A DNA stretch of 6,141 nt, from the NCBI GenBank assembly GCA_003519965.1, contig DOVS01000092.1:1-6141 (forward strand). The letters run 5' to 3'. Source of the stretch: Betaproteobacteria bacterium (GTDB lineage: Bacteria > Pseudomonadota > Gammaproteobacteria > Burkholderiales > UBA9220). The translations under genes and the position numbers were made by a program. Position 1 is the stretch's first letter, and each line of letters opens with the position of its first letter. The notes under the pieces are model-generated. The model was not told the origin of the DNA. It did no database searches and saw only the letters and a program-made list of their open reading frames with translations. Below are positions 1 through 6,141 of this stretch, one piece after another.

Positions 1-438
1 CCCTTTAACCAGGGAAACGCCGACCATCAGGATGTCGCCAATAATGAGCATCTCCATTAAGCGGGACAACGAGGGCGCGTTACGCACCCATGAAGCGGCC
101 AGCATGACGCCTAAGAGCGCGTAACCCACTTCTTTTTTGACTTCGCCTAGCGAATAAAGGGGGTCAATGGCGTAAGTGACGGAAAAGAGGGCGACAGCGC
201 CATAGAGCAGCCATGGGAGCGCCAGCGGGAGATGCAGCCGCAACGGATAACGCCAGGCCGCCCATAAGGTGAGGAAAACCAGCAGAAAGAAAGCAAGATT
301 GCGCATCGCGATGGTATGCCCGATCGGCAGAAACCAGAGATAAACCGCCATCAGAATGAACGCGACGCATCCAAGGTCTGCTCTGGCGTCGGGCGCTGGT
401 ACTTTCCAGGGACAATCACCGCAGAATCTACGCCACAT
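1..438 (-). CDS. O-antigen-ligase-like membrane protein, N-terminal part
   Basis: An open frame of 146 codons starts at ATG 438 and runs off the low-coordinate edge. The product is strongly hydrophobic, with probable membrane helices at about residues 22-39, 46-62, 71-88, 103-117 and 127-144. The segment YSLGEVKKEV (95-104), just before the fourth helix, resembles the loop typical of Wzy_C/O-antigen ligase family proteins, and IAMRNLAF (43-50) also fits their first helices. The family joins undecaprenyl-linked glycan to an acceptor such as lipid A-core in the periplasm. The catalytic periplasmic loop and C-terminal helices lie outside the window, so ligase cannot be separated from polymerase (Wzy) or from a protein glycan ligase. 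The start is supported by GGAAG nine bases upstream and an 11-base overlap with the preceding glycosyltransferase. Its place as the last visible gene suits a terminal transfer step. Confidence 0.75.
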   Translation of the reverse strand, partial: MWRRFCGDCPWKVPAPDARADLGCVAFILMAVYLWFLPIGHTIAMRNLAFFLLVFLTLWAAWRYPLRLHLPLALPWLLYGAVALFSVTYAIDPLYSLGEVKKEVGYALLGVMLAASWVRNAPSLSRLMEMLIIGDILMVGVSLVKG

Positions 439-1582
439 GGGCCATTTCTTCCATGATACGAATCAGCCGGTGCGCGCGGGCCTGCCAAGTAAAGTCTTGG
501 GCGCGTTGCCGCGCGCGCGCCCCCAAGGCTTGGGCGCGGGCAGGATGTTCAATCAATTCATGGATGCCGGCGGCCAGCGCCCGGGGATGATTCGGCGGCA
601 CCCAGCGGACATCATCGTTTCCCAGCACTTCGCGGAATACCGGTAAATCCGTGACCACCATTGCGCAACCAGCGGCTAAATATTCAAACAGCTTAAGCGG
701 AGAGGTGAATGCGCTTACCGATCCCGGGCGGTTGGGCAGGATGGCGATGCCGGCGCGGCCGATGTTCTCCAATACTTGTTGATGGGGCAGATGGCCGGTA
801 AATTGCACCGTTGCTCCTGTGGCGGGGATATTTCGGGTTAACTCGGTGATGCGATGGGGCTCCCCCCCGATCAGCGTGATGGTGCAGCCTGGCAGCCATT
901 CCGCCGCCGCGACTAAATCCTGGGCGCCTTTCCATTCGTAGAGGTTGCCGGCATAAATAATCTGTTGATTAATTTGTGACCAATCTTTTTCCGGCGCGGG
1001 CTCGGGAAGCGCTGCGCCGCTGGGGACGATGGGCATGTCCTGCTGGACGCCGTAGCGGATTTTTAACCTTTCCGCCGCCCCGCTGGAAATGGCGACGACC
1101 TTGGCGGCGTGATTCAATACCGTCGCCTCCATGTGGCGGAGGCGCGATTGTTTCGATAACAGGGCGTTTTCCGCAAATATTTCATGGGCTTCGAACAGGA
1201 GGGGAAGCTGGGGGAATTGTTGCAGCAGCGCATAAGACGCTTTTAAATGGCGAGCCATTATCAGTTGCGGCAACCGGTTTTGCTCCTTGGCTTTTTTTAG
1301 CCATCGAGAGAGCCGCCCGATGAACCAGCGATTGGAATGGCTGGGTAAGGTATGCAACGGCCAAGGGAGCCGGCGGGAGATTGGCAGCAGCGCGACATTG
1401 GCGGGCCGGTCCAATCCGTAGTAGGGAAACGGGTCAAGCGCTCCATCGCTCGGCGGGACGAACGCTAGAGTTACTTGCACACCTTCCCGGGCAAGCGCAT
1501 GGAGGGTGTGCGCTACTTGCACTCCCCGCGCTTTCGGGAGGGGGAGCGGTTCGGGGAAAACGTAGAGCAGGCTGAAACTCAA
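428..1582 (-). CDS. GT4-family glycosyltransferase, second intact copy
   Basis: The product is 384 aa and is a complete GT-B enzyme of family GT4. The start, SLLYVFPEPLPLPKARGVQV (4-23), contains the early beta strand and acceptor-side loop of one GT4 subgroup. EAHEIF (131-136) lies at the end of the N-terminal domain, IYAGNLYEWKG (209-219) opens the donor-binding domain, LIGGEP (237-242) is a following strand, and SPLKLFEYLAAG (294-305) is the subgroup's version of the segment around the catalytic EX7E region. No signal peptide or membrane helix is seen, so a cytoplasmic or peripheral location is expected. The start is TTG at 1582: it overlaps the methyltransferase stop as TTGA and has AAAGG nine bases upstream. 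The 3' end overlaps the ligase-like gene by 11 bases. A G7 tract lies in the codons for LIGGE. Its sugar and linkage are unknown. Confidence 0.9.
   Translation of the reverse strand: MSFSLLYVFPEPLPLPKARGVQVAHTLHALAREGVQVTLAFVPPSDGALDPFPYYGLDRPANVALLPISRRLPWPLHTLPSHSNRWFIGRLSRWLKKAKEQNRLPQLIMARHLKASYALLQQFPQLPLLFEAHEIFAENALLSKQSRLRHMEATVLNHAAKVVAISSGAAERLKIRYGVQQDMPIVPSGAALPEPAPEKDWSQINQQIIYAGNLYEWKGAQDLVAAAEWLPGCTITLIGGEPHRITELTRNIPATGATVQFTGHLPHQQVLENIGRAGIAILPNRPGSVSAFTSPLKLFEYLAAGCAMVVTDLPVFREVLGNDDVRWVPPNHPRALAAGIHELIEHPARAQALGARARQRAQDFTWQARAHRLIRIMEEMAHVA
448..452 (-). promoter_or_regulatory. ribosome binding site of the ligase-like gene
   Basis: GGAAG on the minus strand lies nine bases before ATG 438, inside the end of the upstream glycosyltransferase. 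It supports 438 over internal ATG codons as the start of the membrane protein. Confidence 0.6.
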
Positions 1583-2301
1583 TGTTCGTCGCCTTTTGCG
1601 CCTTCGATAATGATGCAGTCACCAAACAGCATGGCTTCTGATGTAACGCCGTGATCGGGGAAGCCGCGCTTCTTGATATTATTACGAATAGCGCGTGCAA
1701 TGCGTTTGTCAAACCATCGCTTTGCCCATTGTCGTTTGTAGAGTAGGGTGTTAGCGCCGATATGGCTAATACGGATACCGCTTCGCATCAGGAAAAAGTG
1801 CAGTTGCCAGAAATAGATTGGCGAAATGTGGGCGTCGTCCACCGGTTGGTCCATGACTCGGTGGGGTTCCTGCATCAGCGGGCGAAAGCGGGGAAAGTAA
1901 CCGGACACCAAATATTTCAGTCGGGCGTCCACTGAGAAAGTATTGGGTGTGCTGAGATAGAGTTTTCCTCCCGGCTTCAGTACGCGGCACAGTTCCTTGA
2001 CGAAGAGAAAGGGCGAATCGAAGTGTTCGATGCCTTCGATGCTAAACACATAATCGAAGTAGCCATCGGGATAAGGCAACGGATGGGCGGCATCGTATTG
2101 CCGAAACTGTACTCCAGGCAGTTTGAAGTTATCGGCATTGATGTCCAGGCAGTGAATATCCGAATAACCCCGCTTTAGCAGTTCCTGGGCAAAGGCGCCG
2201 TGGCCGGATGGTACGTCCAGAATGCGGCCCGCCGGTGGCGTGCCGAACATCTCTAGCACAGCGGGATAAAGAGTGTCGTCAGCGAGGGCTTTAATTTCCA
2301 C
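1579..2301 (-). CDS. class I SAM-dependent methyltransferase
   Basis: The product is 240 aa with a Methyltransf_11-like Rossmann fold. Motif I is ILDVPSGHG (27-35), the S-adenosylmethionine-binding loop in its less common DxPSGxG form. D53 in CLDIN is the probable ribose-binding acid. YPDGYFDYVFSIEGIEHF (77-94) covers motifs II-III, and LKPGGKLYLSTPN (108-120) is the usual post-core strand and turn. Residues 186-213 form a very basic stretch that could contact membrane or a phosphorylated glycan. The start is GTG at 2301, four bases after the carbamoyltransferase stop, with only a weak purine-rich site, so coupling is likely. Its TGA overlaps the next TTG as TTGA. The family is broad and motifs do not reveal the acceptor. 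Its place between a carbamoyltransferase and a glycosyltransferase suggests O-methylation of a sugar, for example as a decoration or chain cap; that is inference. Confidence 0.9.
   Translation of the reverse strand: MEIKALADDTLYPAVLEMFGTPPAGRILDVPSGHGAFAQELLKRGYSDIHCLDINADNFKLPGVQFRQYDAAHPLPYPDGYFDYVFSIEGIEHFDSPFLFVKELCRVLKPGGKLYLSTPNTFSVDARLKYLVSGYFPRFRPLMQEPHRVMDQPVDDAHISPIYFWQLHFFLMRSGIRISHIGANTLLYKRQWAKRWFDKRIARAIRNNIKKRGFPDHGVTSEAMLFGDCIIIEGAKGDEH
1592..1596 (-). promoter_or_regulatory. ribosome binding site of the second GT4 gene
   Basis: AAAGG on the minus strand lies nine bases before TTG 1582, inside the end of the methyltransferase. It supports TTG as the start even though no ATG is nearby. 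Confidence 0.6.
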
Positions 2302-2305
2302 GGTG

Positions 2306-4051
2306 TTAATCTTGATGCTCTAGCCAGAACGGGCCGATCGCCAGGCAATCCACCCGCTTTTCGACAAAGGCGCGCACGGCTTCCGGCGGCGCGCAAACGA
2401 TGGGTTCTTCGTGGACGTTGAAACTGGTGTTGAGTACCGCCGGAATGCCGGATAGATCGTAGTAAGCGCTGATTAAGTGATGATACATTGGATTGGTGCG
2501 GCGGCTGACCAGCTGGGGGCGTGCGGTGCCGTCAACATGCACCACCGCGGAGAGGCGTTCGCGCCATTCCGGTTTTACGTCGAACGTGATCGTCATAAAT
2601 TCGGCGGTGTGGCGCGCCTTAGCAACATTGTTAAATAATGCGTCGGCGTGTTCTTCCAGTACACTGGGGGCGAAAGGCATGAATTCGGAGCGTTCCAGGC
2701 GCCGATTGAGCCAGTCGTTAATGTCGGCCTTGGTCGGGCGGGCCAGCATGCTGCGATTGCCCAAGGCGCGAGGGCCGAATTCCATGCGGCCTTGAAACCA
2801 GCCGACCACCGCCCCGTCATGGATGGCCTGGGCGGCGGTGCGCACCAGAGCTTCTTCGTCGAGGCGCCGGTAGGAGAGGCGCTGTTGGCGTAGTTCGGTC
2901 TCGATGGCTTCGGGGGCGAACGCCGGACCCCAATAAACCGATTCCAGCGCTCGGCGTGAAGCGGTGAAATGCTTCGGGTGGCGGGCTTGCATGTCGAGCA
3001 GGGCCGCGCCGATGCTGTTGCCGGTATCGCTCATCGCCGGGAAGACGAATACACTGTTTACTTCAGGTAGCGCGGCGATGCGCTGATTGAGCTTGACGTT
3101 GGCGAACACCCCGCCATTGAGAGCGACGCAATCCATACCGCTTTTCGCCAGGAAATTTTTCACCAGAGTCAGTACGACCTCTTCCAGCACTTGCTGGGCG
3201 GCGGCGGAAACATCTTCCCGGCTATGTCCTTGGATCGCTTGACGCAGATAGTCGATGCGTTTGGCTTCCGCATCTTCCTGGCCGGCAAAGTCGGAAGTTA
3301 GTCCGGTTCTGTCCGGCGTAGGGCGCAAGGCCTTAAGAAAAACATCGTACAAGGGCTTGGGATCGCCATAGGCGGCCAGGCCGATAATCTTGCCCTCGTG
3401 ACGCAAGGGTTGGAAGCCGAGTAATTGGGTGATGTGGCTGTAGAACAGACCCGCCGATGCTCCCTGTGTTTGACACCGATGTATTCGCTCCAGCGTGTGA
3501 TTACGCCAGACGCTTGCGGTGTAGTAAATGTTTTCATCGCCGCAGCCGTCCATGGTGATTACCGCGGCCCGGTCGAAACCGGAATAATAAGCGGCGGGAA
3601 TGGCGTGGGCTTCGTGGTGGTCGAAGAAATGCAGCGACGCACGGGAAAAGCCTTCCCCGGCCAGAAAAGCCTGCCGACGGAAATGATGCTCGAATTTTTT
3701 ACCCATTCGGGCTAGTTTCTCGCGGAAATTTCCAGCCATCAGCAGGGATTCCGCTTTTCCGCGTAATTTCTTTTTAACGCGGAGCAAGCGGCGTTCAAGC
3801 TCCTTGAAAAGAGATTCGCGCAGGAAGTATTTCTCGGGATAGAACGTATACTGTAAGGCGATGGCGGTGAGATCGCTCCGTTGTAGTCTGTCCAGGGACA
3901 GCACATGGTCAATGCTGCGTTCAGGCATGCGGCCGCCGTCGTTTTTGATCCGGGTGAGCCGTTCCTCGGAAATGGCTGCAAGCAGTTTTCCGTCCCGAAA
4001 CAGCACGACAGAGGATTCGTGGCCGGATTGGATGCCGAGAATCAGAGACAA
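2306..4051 (-). CDS. NodU/CmcH-family carbamoyltransferase
   Basis: The product is 581 aa, close to family length. These enzymes make carbamoyl-adenylate from carbamoyl phosphate and ATP and pass the carbamoyl group to a hydroxyl, often on a sugar. The N-terminal Kae1-like domain shows ILGIQSGHESS (4-14), EERLTRIK (29-36), DHHEAHA (144-150), TMDGCGD (166-172), GKIIGLAAYG (220-229) and LNGGVFANVKLN (311-322). By comparison with TobZ, H145, H149 and D342 are plausible metal ligands. The C-terminal YrdC-like domain shows GRMEFGPRALGNRS (421-434), MPFAPSVLEE (458-467) and LNTSFNVHEEPIV (540-552). Residues 73-128 are unusually rich in Lys and Arg. I chose TTG at 4051 because AAGGA sits eight bases upstream and family similarity begins there; an earlier TTG at 4123 lacks such a site. 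It overlaps the previous gene by ten bases, in the -1 frame. The context suggests carbamoylation of a core or O-antigen sugar; the substrate is inferred. Confidence 0.93.
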   Translation of the reverse strand: MSLILGIQSGHESSVVLFRDGKLLAAISEERLTRIKNDGGRMPERSIDHVLSLDRLQRSDLTAIALQYTFYPEKYFLRESLFKELERRLLRVKKKLRGKAESLLMAGNFREKLARMGKKFEHHFRRQAFLAGEGFSRASLHFFDHHEAHAIPAAYYSGFDRAAVITMDGCGDENIYYTASVWRNHTLERIHRCQTQGASAGLFYSHITQLLGFQPLRHEGKIIGLAAYGDPKPLYDVFLKALRPTPDRTGLTSDFAGQEDAEAKRIDYLRQAIQGHSREDVSAAAQQVLEEVVLTLVKNFLAKSGMDCVALNGGVFANVKLNQRIAALPEVNSVFVFPAMSDTGNSIGAALLDMQARHPKHFTASRRALESVYWGPAFAPEAIETELRQQRLSYRRLDEEALVRTAAQAIHDGAVVGWFQGRMEFGPRALGNRSMLARPTKADINDWLNRRLERSEFMPFAPSVLEEHADALFNNVAKARHTAEFMTITFDVKPEWRERLSAVVHVDGTARPQLVSRRTNPMYHHLISAYYDLSGIPAVLNTSFNVHEEPIVCAPPEAVRAFVEKRVDCLAIGPFWLEHQD

Positions 4052-5292
4052 GCTTGGTTTCCTTCGTTGTTTTTTTCGGTAGTAATGTTTGCGAATAGGC
4101 GGAGTAATGCCGCCGCAATGCAATCGAGCGAGAATTCCCTGGACATGGCATGCGCATGTTCCGATTGCTGGGCGCGCCGCGCATCGTCTTCAAAGAAGCG
4201 AATGATAGCATTTGCTAGCGCCTTTTCGTCACCTGCTGGCACAACAACGCCTGCATCGGCCTTTTGCACCCAATCGGCAATGCCGGCTCCATCGCTGGTG
4301 ATGGTGGGGGCGCCTACGGCGGCGGCCTCGACCGTTACCATATTCAGCCCTTCACAGAGACTGGGGTTGATATTGGCGTCGGCGGCGGCTAAGTGTTCAA
4401 AAACCGCTTTCCCTTGCAATAAGCCCGCGACATGAACGGAGGACGCTAAGCCCGCATCGCGCAATACCGCTTGGTTTAGCCAAGGCGTAACGGGCCCGGC
4501 TAAGAGCCAATGGGCGTCAGGAAGGCGCGCCTTAACCGCAATCCAACTCTTGGCCAATACATGCAGTCCTTTCCCTTTTTCGTTGCTGCTTAACGTGATA
4601 ATAAGCGGAGCTTCCGGCGAAATACCATAGTGTTCGCGTATTAGCGCCCTAATGGCGTGCCGGTGTTGGTAAACGTCCGCTAATATCTCCGCCGGGGCGA
4701 CCAAGTGGCTGGGGCAAACGGAAATACGGTTTTCCGTGGCTTTTTCCGCGAGCAACCAACGCTTATTGAGGAATGAAACGGGCCGGAGGACTTCCGGCCC
4801 CTTAAGGCTTTGCTGAATTAGCCAGCGGGTGATCGTCGTTCTTCGTCGTCCACAATCCGCTTCGGGGCAGTCGAGAATATCGCCGCCAATATAACTGACG
4901 ACTAGGCGGGGAGACAAGGCGCCTAGCCGTTTTAGAAAAGCGGCGGGAACGCCGTAACTGAATCCCTCGGAAGAAATCACCGCGTCGGGCTGGAATTGCC
5001 GCAGGGCTTCAAGAATTACCCACATGCGATGGGCTAAATTACGGCCGTTAAAGCCCTGCTTGAAAAAACGATCCACCGGCCAGGTCACCACCTTTTCCCA
5101 GCCTCTGCTGGGGTCATACCACAGTGTGGCGATATCATCGCCCGGTTCGAGAAAATAGGGGAGCAATTGGCGGCGCTGACCCAGGCCGCGTTTTTCTTCC
5201 AGAGCGCACACGGTATGGCTGAGTTCCCGCAGTTTTCGCAGAATAGGATATTCGCCGCTCCAGGCTTCGGGATGGAGATAAAGGATTTTCAT
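4042..5292 (-). CDS. GT4-family glycosyltransferase, intact
   Basis: The product is 416 aa, a normal length for a GT4 retaining glycosyltransferase, which transfers a sugar from a nucleotide-sugar donor to a growing glycan on the cytoplasmic side of the inner membrane. The N-terminal Rossmann half starts MKILYLHPEAWSGEY and contains an acceptor-side loop, SSEGFSYGVPAAF (107-119), and SYIGGDILDCPEADCG (133-148) with two cysteines. The C-terminal donor-binding half begins at TLSSNEKGKGLHVLAKSW (233-250). The catalytic EX7E pair is E314 and E322 within PSLCEGLNMVTVEAAAVG (310-327). There are no membrane segments. The ATG at 5292 overlaps the previous stop as ATGA and has no strong ribosome binding site, so translation is probably coupled. 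Its 3' end overlaps the carbamoyltransferase start by ten bases and carries an A7 run (4070-4076). Donor and acceptor cannot be assigned. It is unlike the other complete GT4 in this window, so it probably makes a different linkage. Confidence 0.9.
   Translation of the reverse strand: MKILYLHPEAWSGEYPILRKLRELSHTVCALEEKRGLGQRRQLLPYFLEPGDDIATLWYDPSRGWEKVVTWPVDRFFKQGFNGRNLAHRMWVILEALRQFQPDAVISSEGFSYGVPAAFLKRLGALSPRLVVSYIGGDILDCPEADCGRRRTTITRWLIQQSLKGPEVLRPVSFLNKRWLLAEKATENRISVCPSHLVAPAEILADVYQHRHAIRALIREHYGISPEAPLIITLSSNEKGKGLHVLAKSWIAVKARLPDAHWLLAGPVTPWLNQAVLRDAGLASSVHVAGLLQGKAVFEHLAAADANINPSLCEGLNMVTVEAAAVGAPTITSDGAGIADWVQKADAGVVVPAGDEKALANAIIRFFEDDARRAQQSEHAHAMSREFSLDCIAAALLRLFANITTEKNNEGNQACL
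4060..4064 (-). promoter_or_regulatory. ribosome binding site of the carbamoyltransferase
   Basis: AAGGA on the minus strand sits eight bases before TTG 4051, inside the last codons of the upstream glycosyltransferase. It decides the start of the carbamoyltransferase in favour of 4051 over the in-frame TTG at 4123, which has no comparable site. Confidence 0.7.
4069..4075 (-). other. A AAA AAC heptamer in register, candidate -1 slippery site
   Basis: Read on the minus strand, the glycosyltransferase codons are GAA AAA AAC, which gives the X XXY YYZ heptamer A AAA AAC in the correct phase. The carbamoyltransferase lies in the -1 frame, and that frame is open across this point, so a -1 slip would join the two proteins. 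No stable stem-loop within about ten bases downstream and no upstream Shine-Dalgarno-like stimulator is obvious by eye, so function is uncertain. Confidence 0.35.
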
Positions 5293-6092
5293 ATCGGTCG
5301 TCGAGTGCGATACAGAGAAACCGCCCGGTTGGCGGTAATGGCCCAGCCGCAGCGTTGTTTCGCCGCCTGCCGCGCAGTTTGTCCGTGCGCCAGACGAAGC
5401 CCCGGGCGCGAAGCGATCAAGGTGGCTGCCGCCGTGGTTAAACGGTGGCGTTCCTTTTCCGGCGCCACGCGTTCGCAGAAGCGCAGCACGCGGGGATCGG
5501 CGGGAATGCCGAGGTGCGCTCGTATCTCGCAGCGGCGCGTTGCGATACTCCGCGAGGATGTGTAATCGGCTATGTTCAGGCTGCGGTGGATCATGGCGTA
5601 GTGCTCAACGGGAATATCGGGAAGATCCACAAAGGCGGCGCGGATGAAGACGCTACCGTAATTGGAGCGATAGCGCCATTGATGTAATTTTAAAGCGGGA
5701 TCATTGTGTCGATAAACTGTAGCGGGTGTGCGGAGCGGCGCTTTTCTTCGTGCCGGCGGCCGTTGGAGGACGCCGCCATGGATGTGTATCCTCTCGGGTT
5801 GGAATGGCCTCGCCGTGCGGGAAATGCGCCGGGGATGCTTGCAGGGATCGGAATCCGGTATTTTGTGGAAGAGACGGATATCGGTTCGGCCGGGGCGGAT
5901 GCGGTCGTAAATCAGGTGCGTGTTGCTTTCGTGCGTGGTTTGCCGCGGATCCTTGAGAGCGGCGATCTGGACGTCATACGGCTGCGCCAGTTTCCGTTCC
6001 GCCTTTTCGATCCACCGCCGCGCCGCGCCGCGCCGGATAGGGAGAGACAGTCGGCTGTTGGGAGCGATGGGGCTGATGTGCAGGGATTTCAT
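5289..6092 (-). CDS. GT4-like glycosyltransferase, truncated and probably degenerate
   Basis: The predicted product is 267 aa and looks like a GT-B fold glycosyltransferase of family GT4. The N-terminus (MKSLHISPIAPNS, residues 1-13) has the usual first beta strand. HIHGG (103-107), YRHNDP (127-132) and HQWRYRSNYGSVF (137-149) look like donor-side segments, and RVAPEKE (208-214) resembles the GRLxPEKG motif that opens the C-terminal domain, but the first Gly is replaced by Glu. The protein stops soon after, at YRTRRPI, where complete relatives continue for roughly 100 residues or more. The EX7E catalytic segment is therefore absent, and several loops look shortened in frame. Intact GT4 enzymes are about 350-420 aa. 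I chose the ATG at 6092 because it overlaps the upstream stop (ATGA) and homology-like sequence starts there; the frame stays open to 6140. Its own TGA overlaps the next ATG. It could be a pseudogene in decay or a small non-catalytic partner. I favour loss of catalytic function. Confidence 0.6.
   Translation of the reverse strand: MKSLHISPIAPNSRLSLPIRRGAARRWIEKAERKLAQPYDVQIAALKDPRQTTHESNTHLIYDRIRPGRTDIRLFHKIPDSDPCKHPRRISRTARPFQPERIHIHGGVLQRPPARRKAPLRTPATVYRHNDPALKLHQWRYRSNYGSVFIRAAFVDLPDIPVEHYAMIHRSLNIADYTSSRSIATRRCEIRAHLGIPADPRVLRFCERVAPEKERHRLTTAAATLIASRPGLRLAHGQTARQAAKQRCGWAITANRAVSLYRTRRPI
6018..6035. repeat. CCGCG pentanucleotide repeat, 3.6 copies
   Basis: Three full CCGCG units and a partial CCG lie inside the 5' part of the truncated GT4-like gene, encoding the Arg/Ala-rich residues around 20-26. 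The unit is not a multiple of three, so gain or loss of one copy would shift the frame. The tract is short, and a GC-rich background could produce it by chance. Confidence 0.6.
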
Positions 6093-6141
6093 CCGACCCG
6101 ATACTGTTCCATCCACTCCGCCATCACCAACAACGGCCATA
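6089..6141 (-). CDS. 3' end of an unidentified upstream gene (partial)
   Basis: The frame enters from the high-coordinate edge and reads WPLLVMAEWMEQYRVG followed by TGA at 6091-6089. Only 16 codons are visible, so the product cannot be identified. The case for a real gene end is the junction: its TGA overlaps the ATG of the next gene in the four bases ATGA, the same arrangement seen at 5289-5292. It is probably another member of the glycan operon, but that rests on position alone. The alternative is that this frame is incidental and the next gene starts further upstream, because that gene's frame is also open to the window edge. Confidence 0.5.
   Translation of the reverse strand, partial: WPLLVMAEWMEQYRVG

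Noticed and set aside
3967..3992. Hairpin-like inverted repeat (CGGAAA...TTTCCG with inner CTGC/GCAG)
   Set aside because: It lies inside conserved carbamoyltransferase coding sequence, has no following U tract, and is about 77 bases from the slippery heptamer, too far to be a typical frameshift stimulator.
4049..4056. Palindrome CAAGCTTG at the carbamoyltransferase start codon
   Set aside because: It has no loop and only eight bases, so it is unlikely to form a useful hairpin or operator; chance is the simplest explanation.
4052..4123. N-terminal extension of the carbamoyltransferase to TTG 4123
   Set aside because: It adds 24 residues without family similarity, deepens the overlap to 82 bases and has no ribosome binding site, while TTG 4051 has AAGGA at good spacing.
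3905..4435. Plus-strand open frame of 176 codons
   Set aside because: It lies antisense to the carbamoyltransferase and glycosyltransferase, both of which have clear family motifs. Its translation shows no recognisable domain, and long antisense frames are expected in GC-rich coding DNA.
5167..5565. Plus-strand open frame of 132 codons antisense to the junction of the two first glycosyltransferases
   Set aside because: Since the GT4-like gene here is eroded, I considered whether the real gene was on the other strand. The minus-strand frame carries GT4 segments throughout and the plus-strand translation does not look like any family.
6093..6140. Start of the GT4-like gene at ATG 6140
   Set aside because: It adds a Gly/Val-rich stretch without GT4 character, and the ATG at 6092 overlaps the upstream stop just as at the next junction.

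Overview
The window is one compact surface-glycan operon of a GC-rich Gram-negative bacterium, most likely a proteobacterium. Every supported gene is on the minus strand, so transcription runs from the high-coordinate end to the low-coordinate end. The O-antigen-ligase-like gene at the distal end is the main reason for inferring a Gram-negative host. The sequence alone does not name a genus.

In transcription order it holds: (1) the last 16 codons of an unidentified gene, 6141-6089; (2) a short or eroded GT4-type glycosyltransferase, 6092-5289; (3) an intact GT4 glycosyltransferase, 5292-4042; (4) a NodU/CmcH-type carbamoyltransferase, 4051-2306; (5) a class I SAM-dependent methyltransferase, 2301-1579; (6) a second intact GT4 glycosyltransferase, 1582-428; (7) the N-terminal part of a polytopic membrane protein that looks like an O-antigen ligase, 438-<1. 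Junctions are 4-, 4- and 10-base overlaps, a 4-base gap, then 4- and 11-base overlaps. There is no intergenic room for an internal promoter or terminator, so the promoter must lie beyond 6141 and the terminator before 1. No stretch of 300 bases lacks a gene. I saw no RNA gene, CRISPR array, insertion sequence or attachment site.

The likely joint job is to assemble and decorate a lipid-linked or LPS-core oligosaccharide. GT4 enzymes add sugars on the cytoplasmic side, the carbamoyltransferase and methyltransferase probably cap or decorate sugar hydroxyls, and the ligase-like protein would transfer glycan onto lipid A-core in the periplasm. The exact glycan cannot be read from sequence.

Points of interest: an in-register A AAA AAC heptamer at the end of glycosyltransferase 3, with the carbamoyltransferase open in exactly the -1 frame, so one slip would make a GT-carbamoyltransferase fusion; the GT4-like gene that has lost its catalytic C-terminal half yet keeps an open frame and ATGA junctions on both sides; a pentanucleotide repeat and a G7 tract inside glycosyltransferase genes; and three consecutive genes with non-ATG starts.
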